From the NCBI RefSeq assembly GCF_001642955.1, contig NZ_LWSK01000003.1:82690-146689 (forward strand): a DNA stretch of 64,000 nucleotides, read 5' to 3'. Positions 52,807 through 61,437 of the stretch are shown one piece after another. The notes under the pieces were generated by a model, which was not told where the DNA came from, made no database searches, and saw only the letters and a list, made by a program, of their open reading frames with translations. The DNA comes from Rubripirellula obstinata. GTDB lineage: Bacteria > Planctomycetota > Planctomycetia > Pirellulales > Pirellulaceae. The position numbers were made by a program, and so were the translations under genes. Each line of letters starts with the position of its first letter. Position 1 is the stretch's first letter.

Positions 52807-54132
52807 ATGCCTCAGAATTCTGACCGCCGTTCTTTCTTAAAGCAATCCACCGCTGTTGCCGGCGTAACTGCGTTGAGTGCAACTGCGCTAAGTGCTTCGG
52901 TAGCGAAGACAGCTCACGCCGCCGGATCCGATGAGATCCGCATTGTCCTGATCGGCTGCGGAGGACGAGGCAAGGGCGCGATGGTTAACATTTTCAAGTC
53001 GCAGGGAAACGTAAAGCTGGTTGCGGTTCACGACGCGTTTGCTGAAAGCGCCCAGCAGGCGTTGAAGACTCTCGGGCGTAAAGCCTACGCAGACAAAATC
53101 GATGTTCCACCAGACCACGTTTTTTCTGGCTTGGAAGGTTACAAAGCGGCAATCGATGTCGATTGCGATCTTGTCGTGATTGCGACACCCCCAGGTTTCA
53201 AACCGCAGCAATTTGAATACGCGGTCAACAAGGGTCGCCATATCTTTATGGAGAAGCCAGTTGCAACAGACCCGGCGGGGATTCGCCGCGTCTTGAAATC
53301 GGTGGAGGAATCAAAGAAGAAAGGCTTGATGGTCGGCGTCGGTTTACAACGTCGCCACGAACCTCAGTACAAAGAAACGATCGAACGCATTCATGATGGT
53401 GCGATTGGCGAAGTGGTTTCGCAACAGGTTTACTGGAACGGTGGCGGAATCTGGTATCGCAATCGGAAAGAAGACCAAAGCGAAATGCAGTTTCAGTGCA
53501 ACAATTGGTATCACTTCAATTGGATTTGTGGCGATCAAATTACCGAACAGCATATCCACAATTTGGATGTCGGATGCTGGGTTAAGAACATGTATCCGGT
53601 CGAGTGCAATGGAATGGGTGGACGCGAGCAACGAGTCGATGGAGATGCGTCGAAGTCACAGATTTTTGACCACACGTTTTGTGAATACACGTTTGCCGAC
53701 GATTCCAAAATGTTCAGCCAAGGACGTCACCTCGCCGGGTCTTGGACTCACGTCGGCGAACATGTTCAAGGCACCAAGGGAACCGCCGATCCATCGGGTT
53801 GGATCAAAGGTGAAAACGCTTGGGAGTACACCGGCAAACAACTCAACGGCCACCAACAAGAACAGCACGATCTGATCGACGCGTTGATGCGTGGTGATAT
53901 CTACAACGAAGGTGAATACGGTGCCCATTCAACCTTCACCGCGATCATGGGACGCGAAGCCTGTTACAGCGGCAAGATTATCAAGTGGGACGAGCTGATG
54001 GAAAAGGGCGGCGACTTGGCACCCGGCATCGACGATTTCTCCCTCGATTCGCCAGTGCCCGAATCGGCCAGACCTGATGCGAATGGGATCTACCCCATTC
54101 CAGTCCCCGGCAAGTACAAGCCGTTTGGGTAG
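52807..54132 (+). CDS. Tat-exported Gfo/Idh/MocA oxidoreductase
   Basis: The 441-residue protein starts with a twin-arginine signal (DRRSFLKQSTAVAGV) up to about residue 38. The Rossmann part has IRIVLIGCGGRGKGAMVNIF, VVIATPPGFKPQQFEYAV and the family motif HIFMEKPVATDPAG near residue 150, and the second domain follows (GVGLQRRHEPQYKETIERIH, INGG-type sheet, YHFNWICGDQITEQHIHNLD). Members use NAD(P) to oxidise or reduce sugars and cyclitols; planctomycetes export many of unknown substrate. It stands alone, divergent from the 127-residue gene upstream. Confidence 0.93.
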   Translation: MPQNSDRRSFLKQSTAVAGVTALSATALSASVAKTAHAAGSDEIRIVLIGCGGRGKGAMVNIFKSQGNVKLVAVHDAFAESAQQALKTLGRKAYADKIDVPPDHVFSGLEGYKAAIDVDCDLVVIATPPGFKPQQFEYAVNKGRHIFMEKPVATDPAGIRRVLKSVEESKKKGLMVGVGLQRRHEPQYKETIERIHDGAIGEVVSQQVYWNGGGIWYRNRKEDQSEMQFQCNNWYHFNWICGDQITEQHIHNLDVGCWVKNMYPVECNGMGGREQRVDGDASKSQIFDHTFCEYTFADDSKMFSQGRHLAGSWTHVGEHVQGTKGTADPSGWIKGENAWEYTGKQLNGHQQEQHDLIDALMRGDIYNEGEYGAHSTFTAIMGREACYSGKIIKWDELMEKGGDLAPGIDDFSLDSPVPESARPDANGIYPIPVPGKYKPFG

Positions 54133-54241
54133 AAGCTATCTGATTGTCTTTTTCGTGAGCCGCAGGCGTGTGAGAGAACGCCCGGCTTAGATAACGCCAT
54201 GAATGCTGCGCCAACCAGCCGACCTAGCCGCAGTGCAGTGA

Positions 54242-54468
54242 CAGCTCGGTGCCGGGTGCATCACGGCCTGTCGATGAAATCATAGTCGCCTTTCGCTCCG
54301 CGAAAGACGCGTCCACAAACGCTGCTTTTGCGGAGCAAAAGGCGACTATAAATTTGGATCTACTATTTGATCGACAGGCCGGTCAGCACCCGGATCTTGC
54401 CGCCGATCGAGGCTGAGAGGGTTGTTTGTTGCATCGTATCCGGGTGCTGACGCACCCGGCACTGAGCT
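54242..54468. repeat. Nested palindromes, including family H
   Basis: Three sets of arms lie inside one another: 54243-54259 with 54452-54468 (17 bases, one mismatch), 54265-54275 with 54370-54380 (11 bases), and 54282-54306 with 54325-54349 (25 bases, two mismatches; core agtcgcctttcgctccgcga). A piece of the inner core (gtcgcctttcgc) recurs near 63980. The 54133-54542 gap has no gene. Confidence 0.88.
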
Positions 54469-54492
54469 TTCGTCCCTCCGGGACTGATAGAG

Positions 54493-54545
54493 CCCAACTA
54501 CGAGAGAGTTCGCCAAATACGGATTTTGTTTCAGGACAGTTCCTA
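54493..54545. repeat. Family D repeat reaching into the end of pheT
   Basis: The stretch cccaactacgagagagttcg to acagttccta matches 39115-39169 and 63787-63836. Its last three bases are the stop codon of pheT on the minus strand, so the repeat abuts and overlaps the gene end. Confidence 0.75.
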
Positions 54546-56594
54546 AGACAACAACTCTGCCGACAACTTTTCTCGGCAGGCCGTGATCACCTTGCCGACC
54601 AGTTCGTCGGCTTGGTCGCCGCTGAGGGTTGAATCGTGACGCTGCAACTGCACCGTCATCAGCACTCGTTTGCGATCCTTGCCATCCTTCTTTTCATCGC
54701 GATACGTTTCCTGATACCGCACGCCAGCCAGCTCGCTGCCGACGGCCGCGCGGACGACGTCTTCCATCTGGTTCCATCGAACCGATTCGGCGACGACGAA
54801 GTTCAAATCACGTTGGATCGATGGGAACATGCTGACCGATTGCTGCTGCGGAACCAGCCCCGCCAAACTCAATAGAGTCGGCAACGATATTTCGGCGGCC
54901 ACAACGGCATCGGGCAATTTCCAAGCCTTCAGTTCTTTGTCGCTTAGCATTCCCAGATAGCCGAGCTTGGTTTCGCCAATCGCCAATTCAACCAGCGTCC
55001 CTTTTCGGAAACCATCACCATCGATCGGCTTGACTTCCAAACGACCGTGGATTCCCATTCGCTCACACAGAGTTTCCAGTACGCCCTTGATTGCAAAGAA
55101 GTCGCAACCGGAAACGATTCCCAACGAGTATTCTTCGCTCGGCAAATCAGACGACTTGGCACCGGGAACATAGATGTGCGCGATCTCGAACAAGTCGGCC
55201 GCGATCGATGCCGAAGCCCAGTTCGCCGCGCGACCTTGCACCAGACTTGGAATCAAGGTTCGGCGAAGTCGCTTGGATCCTTTCAGCATCGCAGTTTGCG
55301 TTTGCAGTGCTGGCTGGTCGGTCCAGGGACTGACAGAATCGTCTAGCTTTGCGGTCACCAAACTTGGTGTCATCGCTTCGCTTAGACCGGCAGCCGTCAT
55401 GACACTGCGAACTCGATCGACGGCGGTGTCAAAGTCTCGCCGTGAACTTGGCATCACGGGGATCGGGGCGTCTTCCGGAATCTTTTCGTAACCGTAAATG
55501 CGTGCGACTTCTTCAATCAAATCAGCTTCCCGCGTTAGGTCATGCCGCCAAGTTGGTGGAACCAAGTCCAGCGAATCTTTCTTGTCAGTGGACTGGCAAC
55601 CAAGAGCGGTCAAGATGCGAACAATCTCTTCGCGATCAATCTTGATGCCGAGGATTCGCTCGACTTGCGAAAGCCGCAGCACGACCGGTGATCGTGCTGG
55701 AATATCGGCAGCGGTATCAATGATTCCCGCGGCAACTTCACCGCCAGCCAATTCGACGATCATTTCGCAAACGCGGCGACTGGCCCAATCGATACCCATC
55801 GGATCGACCTTGCGTTCAAATCGAAACGAAGATGGGCTTTGCAGTTTCAAAGTTCTGGCAGTGCGGCGAATCGAAAGCGGCGTGAAGTCGGCTGCTTCGA
55901 TGACCAGGTTGGTGGTCGCATCATTGACCTCGCTAGCGGCACCACCCATCACACCGGCAACCCCCGACGGTGCCTTGGCGTCGGCGATCACGCACATCGA
56001 CGAATCGAGTTCGTAATCGTGATGATCGATCGCTTCAATCTTCTCGCCCTTCGCTGCGGCGCGAACGACGATCTGTTGATCCGTAATTTTGTCGTAGTCA
56101 AACGCATGCAGCGGTTGGCCGCATTCCATCATCACAAAGTTGGTTGCATCGACGACGTTGTTAACGCTCTGATATTGCTCGATCGAACCATCGAACTTGC
56201 GTTTCCAAAACACACTTTGCAGTGCCTCGACCAACCAATCAGGACTGGGGCCGATCTTGACGTTCTGGATCACTCGCGCGGTGTAACGAGGACACGCGTC
56301 GATGAACCGGTTTTCAACCTTCAGCAGTGAATCCACCGTCGTCTTTGATTCAGACAATTTCGGCTGCGGCGTTTTCACCGGCACGTCATAGAGGACACCG
56401 ATTTCGCGAGCGACACCGAGATGGCCCAGACAGTCGCCACGGTTGCTGGTGACTTCCAAATCAATGACGACATCGCCACCGATCTCGATGGTTTCTTCGT
56501 GGTTGAGCCCCGTCAGCGAAAGTCGATCGCAGAGTTCTTCGTGCGAAACGGGGATCTTGACGTATTGAGAGAGCCACTTCAGCGAAACAAGCAT
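54543..56594 (-). CDS. pheT: Phenylalanine--tRNA ligase beta subunit, short form
   Basis: PheT with PheS charges tRNA-Phe. The 683-residue product has the opening LVSLKWLSQYV, then at about residue 45 jumps to IDLEVTSNRGDCLGHLGVAR, so the EMAP-like tRNA-binding domain of about 110 residues found at this point in most bacteria is absent. The B3/4 part (PLHAFDYDKI, GVAGVMGGAASEV), the B5 domain (RLSQVERILGIKIDREEIVR, then WRHDLTREADLIEEVARIYG), the core and the C-terminal FDX-ACB domain (PSIQRDLNFVVAESV) are present. No pheS is adjacent. The stop codon lies in a family D repeat. Confidence 0.95.
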   Translation of the reverse strand: MLVSLKWLSQYVKIPVSHEELCDRLSLTGLNHEETIEIGGDVVIDLEVTSNRGDCLGHLGVAREIGVLYDVPVKTPQPKLSESKTTVDSLLKVENRFIDACPRYTARVIQNVKIGPSPDWLVEALQSVFWKRKFDGSIEQYQSVNNVVDATNFVMMECGQPLHAFDYDKITDQQIVVRAAAKGEKIEAIDHHDYELDSSMCVIADAKAPSGVAGVMGGAASEVNDATTNLVIEAADFTPLSIRRTARTLKLQSPSSFRFERKVDPMGIDWASRRVCEMIVELAGGEVAAGIIDTAADIPARSPVVLRLSQVERILGIKIDREEIVRILTALGCQSTDKKDSLDLVPPTWRHDLTREADLIEEVARIYGYEKIPEDAPIPVMPSSRRDFDTAVDRVRSVMTAAGLSEAMTPSLVTAKLDDSVSPWTDQPALQTQTAMLKGSKRLRRTLIPSLVQGRAANWASASIAADLFEIAHIYVPGAKSSDLPSEEYSLGIVSGCDFFAIKGVLETLCERMGIHGRLEVKPIDGDGFRKGTLVELAIGETKLGYLGMLSDKELKAWKLPDAVVAAEISLPTLLSLAGLVPQQQSVSMFPSIQRDLNFVVAESVRWNQMEDVVRAAVGSELAGVRYQETYRDEKKDGKDRKRVLMTVQLQRHDSTLSGDQADELVGKVITACREKLSAELLS

Positions 56595-56806
56595 GGTCGG
56601 TAACCGCGGGGAAACAGGTGTATTTCAGGCGGCCATGTTAGATCGAATCGGCAGCCAGAACAATTGCGTCCCTTTTTCAACCACAAACGGCTTTCGCGGG
56701 ACCGCAGCTAAAAAACACACATGACGGCATCCAACACATCCGTGGTCCCACGAAAGCCATCCGTGGTTATCTCAATTCCCAGCCGCCCATTCTCAAAACC
56801 TGACCG

Positions 56807-57694
56807 CTACAAATTCTCTGGATAGATCACCAATTCGATTCGCCGATTAGCGGCCCGACCGGCGGCGGTGTCATTGGATTGCCGTGGATTGTTGGCACCC
56901 TGGGCGACCGTGAACAATTGGCCTGGCGGCATGCCGGCGCGGCGAGTCATCAGGTCCAGCACGGCGGCGGCCTGCGTCGCAGTCAATTGATGCGTGGACG
57001 AAACCGCGCCGCCATAAAGTGGCCCGTTATCGCTGTAGCCTTCGATGCCAATTCGGTTTTTGGGAAAGACGCTGCGAAGCTGCGCGGCGATCGGGTCCAA
57101 CGTTGCCGCGGATTGCGGATGCAGTTGTGCGGTTCCCGGTTGAAACAATTGGTCCGACGGGATCACGATCCGAATCACGTTTCCATCGGCGATGACGGGA
57201 ATCCCGCCTAGGTTCAACCGCGAAACCATTTGCGACATGTTGGTGTTTGGCGTGATCGCCGCTTCACCGCGAACGCGAGGCTGCAATTGGGTGGACGCTT
57301 GCATGCCACGCACACGATCCTCCGCTTGCCGCGCGGCCATTTTGGTGGACTGCATTTGGTTGCTGACTTCCGCCAATTGTTTTCGCAGCAGTTCTGATTC
57401 GTCTCGATAAACTTGCGTTTGCTGTTCAGTCTGGGCCAGTTGAGTGTGAAGCTGGCGATTGTTGTCATCGAGTAATTGAACACGACGACTGAGTTCTGAA
57501 ATGCGAGCTTCGGACTGGGGAACCTGACCATTTTGCGGCACGTTCCAAGCACCGGATCCGCCGGCGGGTCCACCGAATCCTGAACCGGCAAAGTAGGGAT
57601 TTTGGCTGCATCCACTGGCGGCAACAGCGACCACGGCTGCGGATAAAAGCAGGCTGGTGGCTTGTTGGCGAAGGGTGGGCTGGAAGCAAAACAT
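56807..57694 (-). CDS. OmpA-family lipoprotein with coiled coil
   Basis: The 295-residue product has a lipoprotein signal with AVAASGC near residue 29, a glycine/proline-rich linker, a coiled coil near 60-130 rich in Q, E, R and L (LLDDNNRQLHTQLAQTEQQT), and a C-terminal OmpA/MotB-like domain near 165-295 with IGIEGYSDN, QLTATQAAAVLDLM, VAQGANNPRQSN and AANRRIELVIYP. Such proteins tie the outer membrane to peptidoglycan. It is probably anchored in the outer membrane and spans toward the wall. It lies downstream of the nucleotidyltransferase gene on the same strand, after a 62-base gap. Confidence 0.92.
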   Translation of the reverse strand: MFCFQPTLRQQATSLLLSAAVVAVAASGCSQNPYFAGSGFGGPAGGSGAWNVPQNGQVPQSEARISELSRRVQLLDDNNRQLHTQLAQTEQQTQVYRDESELLRKQLAEVSNQMQSTKMAARQAEDRVRGMQASTQLQPRVRGEAAITPNTNMSQMVSRLNLGGIPVIADGNVIRIVIPSDQLFQPGTAQLHPQSAATLDPIAAQLRSVFPKNRIGIEGYSDNGPLYGGAVSSTHQLTATQAAAVLDLMTRRAGMPPGQLFTVAQGANNPRQSNDTAAGRAANRRIELVIYPENL

Positions 57695-57756
57695 CCTGTT
57701 TCCTCAGGTTTGGATTAAAGTCTCAAACGTTTACCTACGAAAACTAGCAGCCAAGA

Positions 57757-59031
57757 TCAAGTTCGCTTTTTAGACAAGACGTGTTTCACGACTTCCCAAG
57801 CCTGATCAGCCGTCGAAATTTCCCCTTCCAGTTGCCCATCACGAACCGTTTGCAAAACAATCCGGTACATCGGTCCGGCGGGAATACCATGTTCACGCAG
57901 GTCATCGCCCGTGATCAGCGGCGGCGGGTTCAGCCGATCGGCGGGCCACCGGATCGCGCCGCGAACTTTCTCCAAGCCGGTTTGGTCATCATCATCCGCG
58001 GTGGCGACCGCAGTTGCGACCGACACGACAACGTCGCGATCGCGATCGATTAACACAGGTTGAATTTTGGACCAGGGCAATTCGGCGGCACGGATCAAGG
58101 TGGCGTGATGCTTGACCGCTGCAGTCGCTTGGCGAGTTTCTTCGCTGGACAATTTCCAATCGCGACTGGTTTGCAGCAAAATCTGATGGCTGGCCTCTCC
58201 GGCGATCGCCACGCAGGCCAGTGCCGCTGCGAACGAGTCGCAGGGAAGATGCTTCCGCAAACGTGTCAATCGATCGAAATCAATGTCCAACAATCCTGGC
58301 ATGACATGCTGAGCCAAACCGGTTTCCACCAAACGTCGCAAGCCATCGGCGGAATGTTCGGACGTCATCACGCGTCGCATTTCCGCACCGATGCGTTCCC
58401 CGCTGACGACCGAAATGTCAGCGGCATGCTGTTCGATTGCGTCGGTCGTTGCAGGATCGACCTGGAAACCCAACGTGGTGGCGAAACGAATCGCTCGCAG
58501 CATTCGCAGCTTATCTTCGGCGAATCTTTGGTGCGGTGAACCGATCGTTCGCAGCACTTTGGATTTCAAATCTGCTTGGCCACCGACGTAGTCAATCACT
58601 GATTCTGAGATCGGATCGTAAAACAGTCCGTTGATCGTGAAGTCACGCCGCAACGCGTCCTGTTCCGCGTTGCCGTAGTGAACACTGTCGGGACGGCGAC
58701 CATCGCTGTACTGGCCGTCGCTGCGAAACGTAGCGACCTCGGTCGGCGTCAAAGGAGCGTCACGATTCTGATTTGCGGACTTGATTGGCAAAACACCGAT
58801 CACACCAAACGAGGCACCAAAGGCCAAGGTATGAGATTTCCCAAACACTTCGCGAACCGATTCAGGCGTTGCGTCGGTGGCGACGTCGTAGTCTTTTGGC
58901 GTTTTGCCAAGCAACGCATCACGCACACAACCGCCGGCAAGATGTGCCACAAAGCCTGCTTCGGCCAGCACCGACATGATACGAAATGCTTCAGCAGCAT
59001 CGCGATTCGTGCTTCGTTGCTGATCGAACAT
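57757..59031 (-). CDS. CCA-adding enzyme / poly(A) polymerase family nucleotidyltransferase
   Basis: The family adds CCA or A-tails to RNA 3' ends. The 424-residue product has the nucleotidyltransferase opening AHLAGGCVRDALLGKTPKDYDV with the two aspartates of the active site, then EQDALRRDFTINGLFYDP and the RNA-binding helix ADLKSKVLRTIGSPHQRFAEDKLRMLRAIRF seen as two shorter pieces (GSPHQRFAEDKLRMLRAIRF). The C-terminal half is helical. The tRNA-Ala of this window does not encode CCA, so such an enzyme is needed. The frame opens at 59094; the ATG at 59031 gives the usual short lead, but the start is not certain. CCA or poly(A) activity cannot be told apart here. Confidence 0.9.
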   Translation of the reverse strand: MFDQQRSTNRDAAEAFRIMSVLAEAGFVAHLAGGCVRDALLGKTPKDYDVATDATPESVREVFGKSHTLAFGASFGVIGVLPIKSANQNRDAPLTPTEVATFRSDGQYSDGRRPDSVHYGNAEQDALRRDFTINGLFYDPISESVIDYVGGQADLKSKVLRTIGSPHQRFAEDKLRMLRAIRFATTLGFQVDPATTDAIEQHAADISVVSGERIGAEMRRVMTSEHSADGLRRLVETGLAQHVMPGLLDIDFDRLTRLRKHLPCDSFAAALACVAIAGEASHQILLQTSRDWKLSSEETRQATAAVKHHATLIRAAELPWSKIQPVLIDRDRDVVVSVATAVATADDDDQTGLEKVRGAIRWPADRLNPPPLITGDDLREHGIPAGPMYRIVLQTVRDGQLEGEISTADQAWEVVKHVLSKKRT

Positions 59032-59197
59032 CTGGATCTCGTCGCTGAAATTGCGTTTTGTGGGCACGTTTGATGAATAATCACATGTCTGCATTCATTG
59101 CTGCGATTGATATCCTAACCGGCTTGGATTAAAAGGCACCCAGTGGATCGGGAATCCGTCAGCCTGGGCATTCATAACATCATTGGAATCATCAAGG

Positions 59198-59650
59198 ATG
59201 ACATCAAGCAATCAAGACAATCCAGCGCAAACACCACAATCAAGGCTCGGTAAAAAGCGAGGAGTCGTGGGGGTGATCGTTCGTGATGAGCGTTTTCTGA
59301 TCATTCGCAGATCCAAGTTTGTCACCGCTCCCAGCAAGCTGTGTTTACCCGGCGGCACCATGGAAAAAGGCGAAAGCGAAGTTCAAACACTGGTTCGCGA
59401 AATGCAGGAAGAGCTAGCGATCGACGTCACACCCGTGCGACTGTGCTGGCGAAGCGTCACTCCCTGGGGCACGACGCTGGCTTGGTGGCTGGCAACGATT
59501 CCCGATGAGGTCGTCCCGGTTCCAGAAAAATCCGAGGTCGAAGAGTACTTTTGGATGACTGCCGAAGAGATCTATTTCGCCAAAGACACCCTGCCCAGCA
59601 TGCCGACGTTCATGGACGCGATCGCCAACGGCGAAATCAATTTGAAGTAA
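59198..59650 (+). CDS. Nudix hydrolase
   Basis: The 150-residue protein has the Nudix box GGTMEKGESEVQTLVREMQE followed by ELAI, with the metal-binding glutamates in place, and a lead-in VGVIVRDERFLIIRRS. The family cleaves nucleoside diphosphates linked to another group; substrate unknown. A TTG at 59183 could also be the start; the ATG at 59198 is preferred. It is divergent from the nucleotidyltransferase gene. A family E repeat lies just after its stop. Confidence 0.92.
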   Translation: MTSSNQDNPAQTPQSRLGKKRGVVGVIVRDERFLIIRRSKFVTAPSKLCLPGGTMEKGESEVQTLVREMQEELAIDVTPVRLCWRSVTPWGTTLAWWLATIPDEVVPVPEKSEVEEYFWMTAEEIYFAKDTLPSMPTFMDAIANGEINLK

Positions 59651-59687
59651 ACGCTGTTCGTCTTCCACCGACCAGTCAAGGCAAGCA

Positions 59688-59741
59688 AATCGGCAGACGT
59701 TTTTGTAGGCCGTAGCGAGTCAAGCGAGTTACGGCATTCTG
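59688..59741. repeat. Dispersed repeat, family E
   Basis: The stretch aatcggcagacgtttttgta followed by ggccgtagcgagtcaagcgagttacggc matches 63314-63364. The second half is also the reverse complement of the gccgtaactcgct unit in the array at 63.4 kb. Confidence 0.85.
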
Positions 59742-59796
59742 AGCTGGAAATAGAATGTGGTTTGGTAGAAAAGGTGCCGAATCCTAACACTCGACT

Positions 59797-60867
59797 CTAT
59801 TTTTCAACGCTGGAAATCTTGACAAGCTTTGTGATCACTGGGCGATGATCGCCGCCTAGGTGTGGGCCAACTTGCGTCGATAGAACTTGCCAACACTCAT
59901 CGACTAAAACGTGGTCGATTCGGATGCCGTGCAGACGCGTAAACTTGGTGTACCCAAGACCCAAGCCCTTTTCTGAATAGGCGTTGGTCATGCTGGCCCA
60001 ATAGTCTTGGTAGTAAGTGCTTTCGATGGGAACGTTAAAGTCGCCAGCCAGGACCGTTGGTATTTCAATTGTTGCCAAGTGATCGCGCAGCCGTTGGACA
60101 ATGGAGCGATAGGCTTGGCCCTGTTTCTGCATCGCTTTGGGACCATTGATAAAATCAAATTCCTGCATTTTGCGAAGCGCGGGCCGAAAGGTCGGCAGAT
60201 GCACTGAAACAAAACGTGCCTCTTCGCCATCAGGCAATCGGACCTGGCAATCCAGCGCAACCGGTGGACGAGCATGACGACGCAGAGGTCGATTCACCAT
60301 TTGATGATCCGACAACTCCATCGAGCTTCCGATTGCCAGACTATGTTGGTGCTTGTAATTCCATTGAAGCTTTGCGTAAAACGACTTCGCCGTTCGCGGA
60401 AGACATTCTTGCAGCAGAACGATATTGATTTTTCGTTCACGAACCAGCGCTACCAGTGCCTCTTCATCAAGAGTTCCGCCACCGATATTGCACGTCAGAA
60501 CATGAACCGGCGTCTTCATCGCTGCGTCATCTAGTTTTTGAAATCCGCGAAGTTCAAAACCTAAAACAGCAAAAACGATGACGGCACAATGCACCGCATA
60601 GAACCAAGCCAAGCGAGGTCGAAACCACAGTGTCGCCGGTAAGAGTATTGCCAGAGGCAGCGCGACTGCCCATCGCGGCGAAAACAAAAATAACGTTAAC
60701 AGCCAATGCCCGTTGAACCGGGACCACATGAAATACGTGATCGTTAGCAGCGCCAATAGATAGACCCAGGCGAGCAGAAGAATCAGTTTTGGCTTCCAAC
60801 TTACCTGCGAATCTTTACTGCAAGTATTCAACCGAGATCTCATCGAGCTGTTTTTCGTGCCGAGCAT
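59797..60867 (-). CDS. Membrane-anchored endonuclease/exonuclease/phosphatase-fold hydrolase
   Basis: The 356-residue protein has about three membrane helices in the first 115 residues (LILLLAWVYLLALLTITYFM, ALPLAILLPATLWF, VHCAVIVFAVLGFEL), then an EEP-fold domain with VLTCNIGGG, INIVLLQE, AGDFNVPIES, RIDHVLVDE and LGGDHRPVITK, which are the metal and catalytic motifs of the family. Members cleave phosphodiesters of nucleic acids, sphingolipids or inositides; the substrate here is open. The ATG at 60867 overlaps the preceding gene by 53 bases; an ATG at 60843 is an alternative. It is the last gene of the polysaccharide-export operon. Confidence 0.9.
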   Translation of the reverse strand: MLGTKNSSMRSRLNTCSKDSQVSWKPKLILLLAWVYLLALLTITYFMWSRFNGHWLLTLFLFSPRWAVALPLAILLPATLWFRPRLAWFYAVHCAVIVFAVLGFELRGFQKLDDAAMKTPVHVLTCNIGGGTLDEEALVALVRERKINIVLLQECLPRTAKSFYAKLQWNYKHQHSLAIGSSMELSDHQMVNRPLRRHARPPVALDCQVRLPDGEEARFVSVHLPTFRPALRKMQEFDFINGPKAMQKQGQAYRSIVQRLRDHLATIEIPTVLAGDFNVPIESTYYQDYWASMTNAYSEKGLGLGYTKFTRLHGIRIDHVLVDECWQVLSTQVGPHLGGDHRPVITKLVKISSVEK

Positions 60868-61426
60868 CTTCGGATTCTAATTCAGCCAACTCTGGGCTCA
60901 ACGCCAACGATTCGGTGTACTCCAAAACTTCTTCATTAAGCGATGGATCCTTCTCGTTCTGGTCGGCGGCGGATAGATAGCTGGCCTGTTCTATCGGTTG
61001 GTCAACGTTGGATCTGTGTCGTGGAAAGGCGTGATTTGCGGCCCGGATTGGTTGTTCCAGAATAACTTCGTCGTCGTAGCCAGCCTGATCCTGGTTGGGA
61101 ATGTACTGCTGCATCGGCATCGCTGGCTCGTGATGCGATTGCGGGTAGTTCGTTGGCATCTCAACCGGGGCATAGGATTCTTCCCAACCGCATCCATCCA
61201 AAGTCGACCAGCGGGTTTCAGTGAATCCACTGCAGGCGTCAAGCGAATCACAATTGCTGGGTTGGTGGGCAGCGTGACGCGGGGTTAACAACGATTGACA
61301 ACCGCTGCTGGTGATCACGATCAAAGCCAACAGAATGGTAGTTGTGCTGAAACTCTTGGTCGGCCTGTCTACGAAACGATGTAATTTTTGGAGGCTCATC
61401 ATATCGGGAATTAACGTTGATTTCAC
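60815..61426 (-). CDS. Lipoprotein of unknown function in the export operon
   Basis: The 203-residue product has a lipoprotein signal with LIVITSSGC near residue 43. The mature part is hydrophilic, rich in proline, glutamine, histidine and acidic residues, without a recognised domain. It starts 11 bases after the stop of the Wza-like gene and overlaps the hydrolase gene, so it belongs to the operon. It is probably anchored at the cell envelope; its role is unknown. Confidence 0.8.
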   Translation of the reverse strand: MKSTLIPDMMSLQKLHRFVDRPTKSFSTTTILLALIVITSSGCQSLLTPRHAAHQPSNCDSLDACSGFTETRWSTLDGCGWEESYAPVEMPTNYPQSHHEPAMPMQQYIPNQDQAGYDDEVILEQPIRAANHAFPRHRSNVDQPIEQASYLSAADQNEKDPSLNEEVLEYTESLALSPELAELESEDARHEKQLDEISVEYLQ

Positions 61427-61437
61427 GAAGACGCAAA

